DNA of 64,000 nt from Klebsormidium nitens (GCA_000708835.1 DF236995.1:186001-250000), one strand, 5' to 3'; positions 1 to 13,297 are shown, counted from the stretch's first letter. Program-made: numbers and translations. Notes: generated by a model from the sequence alone, not told the origin.

Positions 1-1154
1 TTGTGATGATGAGCCATTCAATGACAATTGCCTGAACTCGGCCGTATCCAGATCAACGTAAGTTTGCAACATCTGTGATGTTTCTTCAGTTGAACGAGTC
101 ACTGGAGATAAGTTTTTGAGTTTCAAGTTTCGGAACAATCAGGCCCGTGTTTATAATATCGGAAGTACGTAATCTGCAATTGAGTACCCTGTGCATGGAT
201 GCATCATACTTCAAGTTCAGTGTAGCCATGGCGGCACTGTCAGTCGGACGTACCACTAATTATCCAACGTGTCCTACACGATCTGGCATATAATACGTGT
301 GCCGCAGCCTGCTGCCCTGAATGTGATAGCTACAGTATGTACCGTCGTGGATCTCAGTACGCTGTCAAGCTAAAACACGACGAAAAGTCATGGGAGTTCC
401 GGCGCCAACATGCTGCGCCAGTCCAAGCCTGCTAAGTCAAGCATTTCTGCTCAAAGGCATGCATGTCATGACATGATGGTCCGACCATTGACGGTCAGGA
501 CATGTGTTTGGAAAGAGACGGTCTCTTTCAAATACGGCGATGGACGGTAGCCACCACGGGGGCCATAGGCAATTAGGTGTATGATCAATGATTGTCTGCG
601 ACCTACCTCAGTGTGGCAAGCCAAACGTGGGCTAAAAGGTATGTACTCGCTATGCCTAAACATATATTGAGCCTTAAATCGTGTTGATGCAAATAGGCAG
701 TTGACTTTGGTGGGCCAGCGAGGGCAGCCGGGCCGCGCTGTGCCCTCTGCAGTGATCGAGTCAAATTGAAAGCTTAGCCTCAATGCCATGCGAGCAATCG
801 GCTGCCTAAGTCCAGGCATATGAGGTTTTCGTTGTTTCGGTCAGTTGCCAGAGGGGCGCAATTTCTGTTCCTCCACTACCGCATGCTATATCAGGCCGGC
901 CCGCCTTTAGGGCAAACGGCTTGCATGAGAGGCAAAACACTGAAGCTTCAAGCTGGAGATACGAATCGAGTGCGTGCCTATGCAGCCATGCACTTTTCAA
1001 AAAAGAATTTCTGTTAGGCAGTGTGCCGCATCTTGGACCGGTTGCGATCTGCAGATTGTCACTTCCAATGACAGAAAATACACCTTTGGAAGTAGCGAAC
1101 CCCGATCCTGTGACAGTAATGAGCGGGCTGCTCATGCAATTAACATATTCAGCT
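1..1154. other. Intergenic, downstream of the lipid-transfer gene
   Basis: No coding region could be supported here. Open frames on both strands are short, overlap each other and show no recognisable domain. The segment probably holds the 3' UTR and terminator of the minus-strand gene that ends at 1155. No repeat or RNA gene was seen. Confidence 0.5.
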
Positions 1155-4100
1155 TCAAACCAAGCTACCTGTCCGGTTGCTTTGTCTTTGGAGAGCCCCT
1201 ACCTTGCCCCGCAACATTTCGAGCCTGCTTCTGACGCCCTGCAACCGCGCTGTTTCCTCTTCCGAGCAGCTCAGCGCTTCCAACTCCCTTATCGCGCTCT
1301 CGAGCTCAACCTCTACTGACTCCCCTTCTACCTCGCCGCCCGTGCCCAAAAGCGACCCCACCAGCCGCTCAGCGCTCAGCCCGTTGGGAACCTCTAAAGC
1401 TCCCCCGGTCGCAGGGGCGGACAAGCCCACGCCCTCGAGAAGCTTTAGCGTGCCCTTGAGGACCCGTTCCCCGGCCGCCGCCTCCGCTTTGCAGAGCTCG
1501 ATCAGGTGCCGAATCTCCTGCTTGGTGGCTTGCGCTTCGACGGGTTGTCTGACCGCGATGCTGACGTCCTCAACTACAAAGTCGGGTGACGTGGCAATCG
1601 TTCCGGGGCTCGGGGGGTTGACGACGAGTTTTAGCTGGAGGGCGAGGCCGCTGCCGGGGGCGGGGGACGTCGCGTCGGTGGTGGGTTTGAGCGCCTGGAG
1701 GCCTTCTATTCGGACCTGCGAAAAGAGGTTAAGCTCCAGTCAGGTCATGATAAATAAGCGCAGGTTCCAAGCAGCCCGGGGAGACGCTCCGGTGGTGGGC
1801 TTGAGCGCCTGGAGGCCTTCTATCCGAACCTGAAGGATTGGGTTCTTGAGAAGTTAACTTTATTTGGGTAACCGCAGGTCTGATGAGAAGCATTTTAAGC
1901 GAGGTTTTGTGACGGCTTTTGGAACAGATTCAAGTGTGATCTGAATCTGCCGGCGCAATCAATGTAGAAATCAGTGAAGACGTCTCGGGGTGAAGCAAGC
2001 GAGGGGCACAGGAGTGAGGCTGACAACAAAGGATCACTCAAGCCTCGTTTTCGCACTCGAGCTTTAACGTAGACCCCCGCAATATTCCGGAGTGGCTAAA
2101 AAGTTGCGCCTGTGCTTCGAACGGTGTCCTCGAGACGCTGCCTGACAGATCAACAGATGCAAAGGAGAGTGTTTTACACCAAAGGAGAGTGTTTTACATT
2201 AGCGATTTGGGCAAGAAGGCACCATAATCGATTGTACCCCGTCAAGGTTCAGAAACTCGCCGCAGAAAACCATCTCAGCGTCGAGGGAAACCCTACTCAT
2301 TTGATACGTTCCGTTCACCCAACTCAGCTCCAGAGCAACCAAGCACGTCCTTTGCTCCACCTATCGGAATACTCACCATAACCTCCTGCAAGGGCGCGCT
2401 CTTCTTCCCCCCCTTGGCGCTCGAATCCGCAGCTACCTGCAGCTTCTCAAACCGCGAGTGCCAGCAATGCGAATACACGTCCTCCACCCCCCCTCCACTT
2501 CCCCGCCCAGCCGCCCCCCCGACGCCCTCCAAAGCAAACAACCAATCGTGGAGCGCCACGTCGACATCCACCTCGTCCGGCAGCTTCTCGTCCCACGACT
2601 GCAGCGGGCCGGGTGCCGCGGGTTCGACGGCGGGTTTGGGGCTAACCACGGGTTTGGAGGCGTGTAATCCGAGCGCTTTGAAGAGGGGCCCGCCCTTTTT
2701 GAGAGCCTTGAGAGCGCTTCGGACGGTCCGCCCGACGCCCGGGCCGCCTTCGGACGGTGACGCGAGGATGCCCGTCCGGTAGAGGAGCAACTAGAGTGGA
2801 GGCAACGGAATGTGCGTCAGCGCTATGGGGTGCTGACTTGCGGCAGCTTTTATCTGTGAAGTACGCTTTGAGGGGAAAAATGGTTTCCGATGTTGTACGC
2901 CCACGCTTGCACTTTCTTCCATGTTCCAATTACGGGTCAGAACTTTTCCCAAGGAAACCGCAGAAGACTCACAAACTTGTCTGTGCCAACCCTACACATT
3001 CCACACAGAGATGAACAAGGAGAGGAAGTATCACTGCACGTTGGGTGAACGCAAAAGCTCGCAGCATCTACAAAATCCAAGAAAGAATTTGAACCCATAA
3101 GCAAAGCAAAGTCGACATTCTGACCTCGTTGTAAGCCATGCTGCCCCCCATGCGCACTCCTGCCACGTGTCCATTCACACGCAGGCTTTCCGAGCCCTCC
3201 TTTCCGGCCGTCGGTATGACGTACACTACTGACCCGTCGATAAACTGCTTCCCCGCGTTTATACCCCGGTGCCCCGCCCAAAAGACAGAGCGGAGTGGGG
3301 GGCGGGTATCTCCGTTTCCACTCGTGGAGGGGGGGTGCTCGGCAGGGTCCAAAGTTGGCCCCCGCTGGGGATCGGTCTCAGACTCTGGGGTCTCCGAAAA
3401 ACTTGCCCTGGCATGGTCCGACGAGAAGTCAGCCCATCCAGGCGAAACTTCTGGGGCTTGCGCTTCTCCAGGGGGGTCGTTTGAAGGCTGGAGAAGACCC
3501 CCCGGAACGCCACTCGTGCTTAATTCCAGCCCAGCCAAGCCCCCCTCCTCAGAATCCACTGCAACGCTTCCTCCCCCGGCTAAGCCGTTTTCTTCCAGTC
3601 CATTCGCCGCATCGGAAACCCCCTCATTGACGTCAACGCACTCAACTCTGACGTCATTCCACTTGCCCCCCACCGACACGGCCGCCGCGCCCCCCAGCGC
3701 TCGATGCGACGCCTCCACTTTGATCCCGCCCCCCGAGAGGCGCGCTAGAGGGGGCCCCTCGCCAGCCCGCCCCAAAGACTCCAGCAGCTGAAGCTCTAGG
3801 CTTCCCACTTTCACGACCACCGCGCTGTCGGCGGGGGGTGAGTTCACCAGCAAAGACGACCCCATGGAACTGTAAGAATCCACCGACTTGAACGACGGCG
3901 CGCTCGCTAGCCGCTGCTTCTGGGCGTCTTTTCTGGCGCTCTCCTCCGGGGCGCATTCACCCTCGTCGGAGTCAGACTCGGACGGCTCCTCTTCGCCCGG
4001 GAGTGTGAATGCGGGCCCGCAGTCTCCTTTTGTGGCGCGCCGCATGGCCTTGGTGACTTTGAGAAGGAACTCCGCCATGCGCAGGACAAAGAGGAGCTGG

Positions 4101-7100
4101 GCCTTGGAACTGTTGGACGTGTACTGCCCGACTGAGACTCCGAGCCTGGGGGAAAGGCGAGAAGAGGCGTCAAGCTGAATTTTAGCATTATCGCAGTCTG
4201 CTCGCAGGAGGGTAATGCATAGTCCAAACCCGTCTTTGGTCCTAATCTTGTTGTGGGAATCTCGGTTTTAGCTTATCAAGCTGCTCGTCACAAGCAGGTA
4301 ACGTCAAGCGACAACCGAAAGTGGCATGCTTGGATTTCCTTCTTTTTATTGTTTGTAAGGTGGCCCGCAACTAGTATGCCCTACTTCTTGGAGGCCAAGT
4401 CGCTCAACAAGCTCATCTGTCAGACTGAGCTTGCTTGTCAACCGGAGGGCTGACACCTCCTCTAATCGATAATCTTGGGTTCTATGTGCAAATCTACAGG
4501 GACCAGAATCAGCAGGCTCGACAAAGAAACGCCGACATGGCATGCTGTGACCTTGCCACCTTCTGCAAAAGTAAGGCGCGCCTGCAGCGTGATCGCCTCA
4601 CCGAAGCATTTCCTGCTTTTGCACGTCTGCCAACAACAATGTTTCTGATTCACCAAGATTTCCACCTCAACTGAACAGTCTAGTGTTCCCCAAGGAGTTC
4701 AGCATCCCAATGGCCCCCACCCGCTCTTGTCTCAGCATAACAAACCGGTGCTAGACACGTTGCATGCAATCCTGAACTTTTTTGGACTCACCTAAGAATG
4801 CCTTCTGGCGGGGGCAGTGTCCCGAGCGGCCCCCCGTCTGCTGACACCATGCCGACCTCGGTGCACACGTCCCGCAACTCAATGCACCGCCAGAGTCCTT
4901 CGCCCCACGTGCCCACTTCTTGGCCACGTGGCACCTTCTGGTTCGTCTGCTCGGGCACGGCGGCCGGCTCGAGCGCTACGCAAACATGTGCGGCCTGCGG
5001 GGGTCGGGAGTTGGGAGGAATTTATAAAGATGATCTCCCTAATCGAAAAGATCGAAAAGCAAGCAGGTTTGGGAGTGTATTAGTAAACCAGAAGGGTGGC
5101 TAGGCAAAGGCCCGCAATCGTTACGGCTGAGGGGGGATGCCGATCTCGCTGAGCGCTCAAACACAGTTCTTTTTAGGTGTCCCTTGTCAGTTGTCTTATT
5201 TTTGGCTCCAAAAACTTTCTCTTCTTGTCTTTGAGAAAGGGAAATAGGCTACAATATGCGTTGTCTGAGCTTCCTTGCCCTTTGAGGTGAGGTTGGGTCT
5301 AGGGCTTTATCCATACAAAGCCATTTCGTGCCTCTGCCAGCGTGCCACGGGAGAAAGTGTTGCATGAAAGGATCGCAGAAAGGAGGAGAATGAACACAAG
5401 TGTTTACTCATAAGGGTTAATGAGAAGTAAATAAAAACGGAAGAGTACAGCCATCTGCTGGTAGCAAGGCAGATGTCCTGTGACCCGAGAAGACGTCGGA
5501 GAGAAACGAAATTCTGAAAGATGCACCAGAAACGAAGGCTGCTACTCAGAAACAGCGGGGCCGGGCGGGCAAGGACCAAAGGGAGAGACAGGGAACAATT
5601 CCATCCAACCAGAGAGAAGAACAAAACGAGACCGTCCGCAAAAGGAGGTCCTCAGTTGGCGTTGATTGGCTGGCCCTCTCGAAGCGTGAGCAAATAAGAA
5701 GGCAACACCTTGGAATTGTTAATGAATGAAATTCACCTGCGAAGTAGGAATACGAAACAGAAAACGACAGAAGAAGAAGGAAAACGAGACATTGAGTGAG
5801 GGAAAGGGGCGGGAGATCACCTGAACCGACGCCCTAAGCTGGCTGGCGTCTACTGGCTGGCCCTCCCAGAACGAAAAGCAGACCGGGTCTTTGTCCACCT
5901 CCAAAACCCTAAATCCTAGGAAAGGGTCCTGCACCGCCACAAGCTTTGCGAGGTACAGGCGGGCGCCGGAGAAACCGTCGAAAAGAGGCTCGCCGCTGTC
6001 CGAGACGCGGGGGGTCTGATTCGTCGACCGGGTGCCGGCAGGTGAAGCACCTGTGAAAGGGAAAGGGGAGCGTATGAATCCAGGATAAGCTATTAAAGAG
6101 CGGAATCAGGGGGGCGCCGAAGAAATCGTCAAAAAGGGGCCCGCCGTTGTTCGAGACGCGGGGGGCCTGGTTAGAAGACGAGGGACGGGTTGGTGACGAA
6201 TCTGTTAAAGGGAGAGGGGAGTGTATGAAGTAAGCATAACCTATTGTAGGGCGGAGTCAGGGGGGCGCCGGAAAATCCGTCGAAAAGGGGCTTGCCGCCG
6301 TGCGAAACGTGGGTTGTCTGGTTAGAGGAGAAGGGACGGATGACGCACCTGTAGGAGAGGGAGAAAGAAAGGTTGGTGACCTACCAGAAGGCGGGGTAGG
6401 CAAGCTATGGTGGGGACATCTATGAGAGGGGAAACGAAAGATAAACCGGATCGAGTAATCGTCAAGCAGCGGGTGGCCGCAGATTGCAAAAGGCAGGGGA
6501 GTGAGTCGAAGATGACGGGATGGCGGCGACCAACCTAAGGTAGTTGGATGGAAAGACGGGGGTTGATGAGAGCCTCAGCAGCGGAAAAGAAAATCCTGCG
6601 CTAGGGAGCCGGTGAGGGGAGGAGAAGACTTCGTAACAGACAGGGGTCGCGCTACGACCGTGTCACGCTGCTTGCATCCAGAACATACAGGAGAGGAAAG
6701 AGAAGCATGATCGAAAGGCTTACCTCTTTGAGCGTCCAGTTTGACGTGCACCGAAACATCGACCTCGTCCACCAGCACGCGCATCGAGTGCAGCGCGCCG
6801 TCCGGCGGGTCCGGTGCGATCGCGGACCGCTTCACGATCACGCCGTCGGCAAAGAAGGATGCGATTCTAGTTAGGGGCCCCTCGGCGAGTTCCAGCTTGA
6901 CCGGGTGGATGTGAATAAGCCCCTGGCTGGCCAGTTTTGGCGCTGCCGGGGGGGGGCTCGTGGCTGCGGCGTAGAGGAAGAGCATGGGGGGTGGACCGGG
7001 GGCGTCGGAGGACGCGGACAGGGGGTAGACGCGGCTGAAGGCGGGGTCCAGAGCTGAATGATAAGAACAGATTGAGTGAGATGCAGAGGTCTGAAGAAGC

Positions 7101-10100
7101 AAGGGGGAAGACGGAATGAGCTGTAGTGGTTGAAAACAGAATGTTTGAACTGGTGGGTTGCAAAGTGAAGCATAAGATTGACGGCACAAGCTCTGCCCTG
7201 CTTCTCGTTCCGGAATCGAGGAGAGAGGACTCGCCCGGACGAAGAATTAGAACAAAGTTGGACGTTGATCAATTTCTTGGATGTCAGCTTCGCGTCGGTG
7301 TTCTCTTGGGATCGAGACGTCCTTTTCGCCCCCGGCAAAATCCGTTCAAAACCTAGTGGCTTCGATCTTCACCACATTTGAGTCTCCAGATGAACAGACA
7401 ACCAATCCACCAGAACGAGTGACAGGCACTGCCTAGATACCACTTACCGAAGTGAGGAGTCGCATCTGGAGCAGCGACCCCAGTCATGCTGGGCTGGATG
7501 AGCGTGCAAGGAGGACTGGAGTGCACATCTCTGCAATAGAAGCAAAGAAGTTTCGAGCTCTTTGAGTGCTTGGGCCGTTTCAAGCACAGACTTGCTGCCC
7601 AACACCAATCACATCGAAAGTCTCTACGTCCACTTGAGGAGAAGAGGCGAGAATTGAAAGTACTGAAGAGCTGAGAGGCTTTGCACAGAAGAAGAAAGAG
7701 TGCCAGGATGTCTTAAGTACTAGGCCAATCTAGAAGCTCTATGTAAAATACAGAGGTGAGTTTGAGTAGATATGAGCCCACCTTAGGAACATGCTGCCGA
7801 CCACGACCTTGGCTAGCGACTTGGTGGCCCTCCCCTCCTTTGCTGAGGCCCTGCTGAAACGGAGCGCCTGCAGCAGCAGCTCCAGCTGGAAGTCTGCAGG
7901 AGGAAGAGTTCCTTTAAAAACACGGCCCTCTACCTAATGCCGGTCCCAAAAGAAAGAAATGTTGTTCAAAGACGGTCTTCTGGAATCTTGGTGCAAGCCG
8001 TCTAAAGGAAAGGTTTGAAGGACAAACGAAAAGGACAGTCTTACTTCAGCATAACCAGCGATCGGACTGCTTGATTGGCATAGGAGAACCGCTCCATCTC
8101 AGCTCATTACAAGCTTGCATGTGCTTTCTATTTCACGCTCGTCTACTGTACATCCTCTGCAATACACCAACTTTTCCTTGCACTTGAGTGCAGATCTTTA
8201 CCCCAGTAAAGACTGCCCAATGTAAAAGGCAAACACGCCCATCTTCCCATGCTGGTCTCGCCAAAAGCCACCCACACCTGTTTCAATAGCGTTCAGATTC
8301 AACCCTCCCTTGCCCCTCACCTGCCTCTTTGATGCGCACGAAGACGTGGTCGACTTGCACAGTGACGAGCGACTTAGACGCCGCCTCCTCACTGGGCGAG
8401 CTTTTGACGATCACCCCGCGCGTGATGCATGCCGAGATACCGGTCAGGAAGCGGAGGAGCGCTCGCAGGCCTGCGGTGAGACGGCCACTTGGGAAGGTAG
8501 AGGGATAGCTCATAACGGAAGACAGGAAGGAAAGTTGTTGCATTTTAGACGATCTCTCTTAGTGCTGGGTCAAAGCCGAACCTTATTGTCACCGTCAGAG
8601 CCTTGATTGAAGCAAGTACTGGAGAGGCGTCTCACCTGGCTCGCTAAGGCCGGGAACCAGCGCTTCCGAGATGCTCAGCTCGATTTCCAGACCGACGGGT
8701 TCGTTCTTTTCCGTCCTAGCCATCGTGATCTGCAGCGGATCTTAAGGATGTATCACAATCTAGGCACTTGCACTGAGAGATACTGGAGAGGCACTTTATC
8801 TGCATTACTGTTCAGATCGCGTAATGAGGCCCCTTTCAAAAAGCTCTTTCAAGACGCGGGTTGAGCCCGAAGAAGCTGATGCGGACCAGAAACGCGACTT
8901 GACGACGAGCCCTGAAGTGCGACTGGATCCGACAGGTCTAAAGTATGATAAGCAGATTAAGAGAGATCGAGTGACACTGGTCACGAGAAAAGAGGATGCT
9001 GAAAAAAAGTGAAGATACGAGATAGACGGAGAGGAGTTTCCCAGTGAAATTGCCGACAGTACCAAAGGAATGAGTTGCCAACGTATGCAGAACTGCCACC
9101 TTGCAGACAGCCAGCACACGTCCAAACTGAAAGGCAAAATGAACGACAGAAGCTGGCTCACGTGGGCCTCTCCCGCGATGCTGTCCACCAGCCGCTCCCC
9201 TCCAAAGAAGACCCGCCGCGCGCCAGACTCCTTCCTCTTTTTGCCCTTAATAGAGGGGCTTGGGGCAGAGTCAGCGAGAAACATGTTGGGGTGGGGAAGC
9301 AGGTCCATGGACAGGGACTGCCATTCCAGTTTCTGCGGGCAGGGAAAGATGACGTCAGCAGAAAGATAGATGACGTCAACTCGGGTGACTGAAAATCTGC
9401 TTGGGGCGGAGTTGGCGAGAAACATGTTGGGGTGGAGAAGCAGGTCCATGGACAGGGACTGCCATTTCAACTTCTACGAGCAGGGAGAGATAACGTCAGT
9501 GGATACATAGATGACGTAAGCTTTAGTGGGAAGAAAGTTGCTGACAGCTTGCCTCTCCTTGTTGTGTGACGGAGGAGAAAATATGGTGCTAGAAGTGTAC
9601 CCAATCCTGCCAACGCCCGTCTTATTCCTTTCGTTGTGACATCCTTTGACACTGCACGCTACTGCGGGGGGCAGCCGTATGCGACATGGGGACCAATGTA
9701 CGCACACGAAGTCAAACGGTGAATTGTCTCAAAGAACAGTGTATTTAGCTGAGACGAGGCCGATGAATCAGAAACTCTCGGCAAGGAGCGTTTTGCAGGG
9801 ATGGTGAGCCGCACCTTGAAAACGAAGATGCCCTGCTTGCCTTTGTCGCTGAAGCTTCGGGCCTCCTTCAGAGTGACCACCTGCAAAGACGCAGAGTCTG
9901 TTTGCATGAAACCATAGCGGAAAGAAGCACGATTGCCTAAGTCTCGAAGTGAGACGAGAGACTGGAGGTATATCCTCAAAATGAGCTGGGCAAACTACGT
10001 CGCCTCTTTGCGAAGTGCTCAGAAGGCGTACCGCAATTTCGTCTACCGGCACATTGCATACAAGCAATTTCCGTGGGCGGCAAGATGTGGGGTACATTTT

Positions 10101-13100
10101 AAACGTCCGTATGGAAAGTGGCAGGCACACTCGAAAACACCTTGAGGTGTGCTCGCAGGCTTGCAAGAGAGCGGAGTGTCACCTTACCTCCCAGTTCTCA
10201 TCTGTCGTGTACAAAGTAAGGCCTTTCATCGTGATGGACGCCAGAGGGGGTGTCCTGCGATTAGTGCGGAAACAGGAGAGACCTCAGCGTTTCGGATCGT
10301 AGTGCCTGCAACGTAGGGCCTCAAGAGAAGCAGGCACTGACTGGCTGCCTATCATCCAGGACTAGCAGGTGCCAAAGAAACGCTTCTGTCGATTCCACGA
10401 AGGCGATTCGCAGTTGGGGAGTGGCCGACTGAAGCGATGCTTTAGGCCCATCCTGTATAAGACGTGTGAATCCATTCTGACACGTTCTATTCAACAACGC
10501 AATTTCTGCTTGTATACAGAGTCTTGTTGTCGACTTGATTGACCTTCCCTCCCTTGCAGCGACTAGATCTCTTTACGTTCTATTGAAGCGCCCCCTCATA
10601 TGACACCTTGCCACAAAATCATTTCTGCCAAATCGGCATAATCAAGGATTGCAGAACGTCAGCTTCCCTCTCGAAAGCTCACAAATCTTGTTATGATGAG
10701 AAACAAAAGTGTCCTGAAAACATCCACTCCGACTTCCCTCGGGTCTCACCATGCTGCGGAGTCGGTGTCACCCACACGGACAGCACCAAGCGTCTCCAGC
10801 ATCAGGTTCACTGCCGCGACCTCTATTGTTACCCCGTCAGCGATCTGCACCAGAGACAATGCGTTGAGTTCACTGCAGAAAAGTGGAAACGGGGGGTGCA
10901 AGTCTTCCTCACAAATCCCGCCTTTACAAGACGATTCTTGAGAAGTTTGAAGTGGATCGGCACAAAACGACGAGGGCCGGTGCAGAAGAGGTGCCCAGAC
11001 CCAATCACCTGCCTGGAAACCACGAAATGAAGAACAGCATATCACTGCACACGTCTGAGAGCAGAGTTCAGTCTTCACAAAGCCAGATGTGGATAAGGTT
11101 TGAGAATCGTGTGACCATTTCGGATCCGTCAGTCAACATTTCGGTTTAAGAAGACATCTTGGTGAGCAATCACCTGACGGGGACGGTCCCACATACGGGC
11201 GTTCTCAAGAACTTGGGTCATAGGGTCTTGTCCAAACGCATACCTTATCCCCCAGCCCATAGCTTGAGCTAGAAGCCGCGGCCTTCCCTGGTGATGCAGC
11301 AGCGGGGTCCCCTGGCGCCACGTCATCGTCATCCTCGTCCACCTTTTCCGCGAGCACAATGTCCAGGCGGTCGATGGACACGACCATAGGCTCCGTCTTG
11401 AGGTTGGACAGCGGGGGCAGCTGCAGCAATAAGAGTGATCAAGACTGGTTATGGTTGCTGTCTGGTTAGTGGCTCTGATCAATGATTGCTTAGGTGGGCA
11501 CGAAATGGGCTCCCTTCTGAGGGTGATACAGGGCAAGTCTGTGGCGAGTCACTAGGGATTTTAAATCGCTGGATGTCTTTGGAACCAGCCCCTGTACCCC
11601 CATTGTTAGATGGCCAGGTCAGTCTTGAAATTGCGAGGTAGCTGGAGCAATGGAAAGTCAGGTCAAGGGGTTCAAAAGGGGCTTTGAAATGCCAGCGGAT
11701 TGGTCTTACCTGGTTTCTAAAAACTTTTAGAATCCTGGAAAAACTTGAACTTACTTCCGCTCTCCTGCGCCAGGACCCATAAACTTGGGTGCTGATTAAA
11801 AATGGTCCGGAACATTGTTCGTCTCATGCGGCTGAACTGTTTGAAGCCAATAGAACCGGGTACAAGGTGCCTCGCTCTTGGAAAAGGGGGGACAAGTCCT
11901 CCATTTGTCTTTTTCTCGGTTCTATCTGCTTGCTTATCACTGCGCAGAGCAATCCGGTGTGCATAAAGCAGACCTCATCTCCCGGTGGACAAGGAACACT
12001 TTTGTCTCCTAGCTCAAGCAGGTCAGTTGCACCATCACGGCCACTCTCTGTAGGAAGGACCACTAACAAGTGAGAGATGACACTCTGACTGAATTGGAGA
12101 TGAAGACACAGGAGAAAGTAACTCAACTGATGTGGGATGTCACGTGGTTGGCTTGCCACTAGACGGAAGTAACTCACCTTGATCGAAAGCTTGCCCACCT
12201 TCGCCTGCTGGACGCGCAAGGCTGGGGGAAGACCCAGGGCGGCATGAAGAACATCTCCGTGCAGATCTGCACCGAAAGAGGTTTCAGCTGCAGGTGTGCA
12301 ATGCCCTTGCTGTGAAAGATTCCGTACTGTGAGGGACTTAGAGAATCAGAAGGTCTCAACTTGCCATGTCACATCCAACCACTGTTGACGAGCAAGGGCA
12401 ACAGTGATCAATTCTTTTTTTTTCAGGGCCAAAAAGTTTTAGAAGAAGGTGACAGGGCTCAAATTTGATCTGCTCAATGCTCAGACCGTCAATCTGAGGC
12501 ACAGATTTTGTATCTTGATTAGACCAAATCGCGCAGGCCTTAGCCGCAGCTTTTAAAAGGTTTCTATACCGATATTCAATCAGATGTCCATCAGTTCAGA
12601 AACCTGGGCGCAGTCATTAACAAGGAGGTGCGGGCCCTTTCCTAGTTTGAGCAGTATTTGACATACTACCTGCATCATCTCAGCCATCTGCATCAACTTC
12701 TTGTCAACAAATTGACCTAGCGGTTGAAATGCACGAAAGAGCCACCTTCAATTGTACTATGAACTCCTGAAAGAGGCTCGACTGACCAGATTGTAGATGC
12801 AATCAGCAGATATTTCTAGAACCCCTCTACTGCTCAACGTTCAAGCTGAGGCCAGGAATTCAGTATCAAAAGAGGTGGATACATTGAGAATGCAATGTTT
12901 GAAGGATCTGGCAAGAATGGGGCACTGCAAGATTGATGAGTGAATGCCAAGTGCCCCGCTCTTTACTAACAGTCCAAGAAAGGAATGCAGCTGGCCAAAA
13001 AAATTGATATGTTCTTTGGCTCACTCTACAACACCAGAAGAATCTGGATCTATGCAAAATTCGAGCAAGAACGCAATGACTGCAATATTTTAGAGCTGAA

Positions 13101-13297
13101 CCCTAAAAGTCGTGCACTGCTTCTGTATTTCATGCCCCCAAAGAGGGACAGAAAGCGAATGTTGCCTGCCAGATGGAGGTCTTACCTAAATTTGTCAGCT
13201 GAGCAATGCGTCCCTGTAGCTTGAATTGATCTCGCTTGAAGAACTTCAGCCATTTCGACAGCTTTGATTCTAGAGCGCGAGCAATGAGGGACTCCAT
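1155..13297 (-). CDS. Bridge-like lipid-transfer protein, UHRF1BP1/BLTP3-type (chorein N-terminus)
   Basis: Seventeen exons join in frame to about 1324 residues. The protein opens with a chorein-like segment (MESLIARALE, then FKLQGRIAQLTNL, then GLPPALRVQQAKVGKLSIK and NLKTEPMVVSIDRLDIVL), followed by IADGVTIEVAAVNLMLE and TPPLASITMKGLTLYTTDENW. This order is that of plant proteins annotated as UHRF1BP1-like. Family members build a hydrophobic groove that moves lipids between membranes at contact sites, so a cytosolic, membrane-associated place is expected; that is inferred from the family. Later conserved blocks include KRVFFGGER-like RRVFFGGERLVDS, GLRALLRFLTG, SSPPCTLIQPSM, CFSFWEGQPVDASQ and GLWRCIELRDVC. 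The C-terminus ends in a probable coiled coil. The start at 13297 is the first Met of the chorein motif; an in-frame Met lies nine codons upstream. One donor, after exon 15, is the weak GTCAGA. Three exons are flanked by tandem partial copies. Family membership is firm; cargo and partners are unknown. Confidence 0.92.
1673..1833 (-). repeat. Tandem copy of the 5' edge of BLTP3-like exon 17
   Basis: The start of exon 17 with its acceptor (1673-1717) recurs almost exactly at about 1787-1831, 114 bp away. On the minus strand both copies read CAG followed by GT(C/T)CG(A/G)ATAGAAGGCCTC. Only the copy at 1715 continues into the full exon. The other copy keeps a usable AG. Confidence 0.85.
2161..2199. 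repeat. Two-copy 20-bp direct repeat
   Basis: The unit AAAGGAGAGTGTTTTACA occurs twice in succession with a 2-base spacer, in the intron before exon 17 of the lipid-transfer gene. It is a simple local duplication. Confidence 0.8.
5960..6375 (-). repeat. Three-unit array at the 5' edge of BLTP3-like exon 13
   Basis: The first part of exon 13 with its acceptor (about 5962-6080) is followed in the upstream intron by two diverged copies, starting near 6111 and 6260, a period of about 148 bp. Shared blocks are GGGGGCGCCG, GTC(G/A)AAAAGGGGC(C/T)(C/T)GCCG, GAGACGCGGGGGG and the pyrimidine-type tract next to the acceptor. The copy nearest the exon still has a CAG acceptor (CTTTAACAG). Confidence 0.8.
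9270..9520 (-). repeat. Tandem in-frame duplication of BLTP3-like exon 7 start
   Basis: The first half of exon 7, encoding KLEWQSLSMDLLPHPNMF, recurs 141 bp upstream as KLKWQSLSMDLLLHPNMF with its own acceptor at 9474-9475 and adjoining intron. The stretch from the upstream acceptor to the normal exon start (9473-9333) is 141 nt, 47 codons, with no stop and in the same frame. Use of the upstream acceptor would give an intact longer protein. Confidence 0.88.

Larger units (their letters stand above)
1155..13297 (-). other. Exon map of the BLTP3-like gene
   Basis: Exons in transcript order: 13297-13186, 12266-12178, 11420-11244, 10844-10750, 10254-10188, 9880-9815, 9332-9162, 8729-8636, 8470-8321, 7893-7782, 7530-7448, 7053-6724, 6050-5821, 4994-4792, 4145-3125, 2790-2377, 1715-1155. 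The coding sum is 3975 nt, or 1325 codons with the stop. Every junction uses GT and AG and keeps phase. The largest exon (15) encodes an acidic, Ser-rich linker (EEEPSESDSDEGE) and then a beta-rich region. Exon 17 carries the stop. Introns run from about 270 to 1330 nt and show no other gene. Confidence 0.85.

Noticed and set aside
1177-1833. 218-codon plus-strand open frame
   Set aside because: It is antisense to exon 17 of the lipid-transfer gene, which has the family match and consistent splice sites; the frame is open because of high GC content.
3138-3791. 217-codon plus-strand open frame rich in Pro and Ser
   Set aside because: Antisense shadow of the large BLTP3-like exon 15.
8610-8810. 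Possible edge array at BLTP3-like exon 8 (ACTGGAGAGGC twice)
   Set aside because: Shared sequence is only about a dozen bases and does not include the splice site in the same relation.
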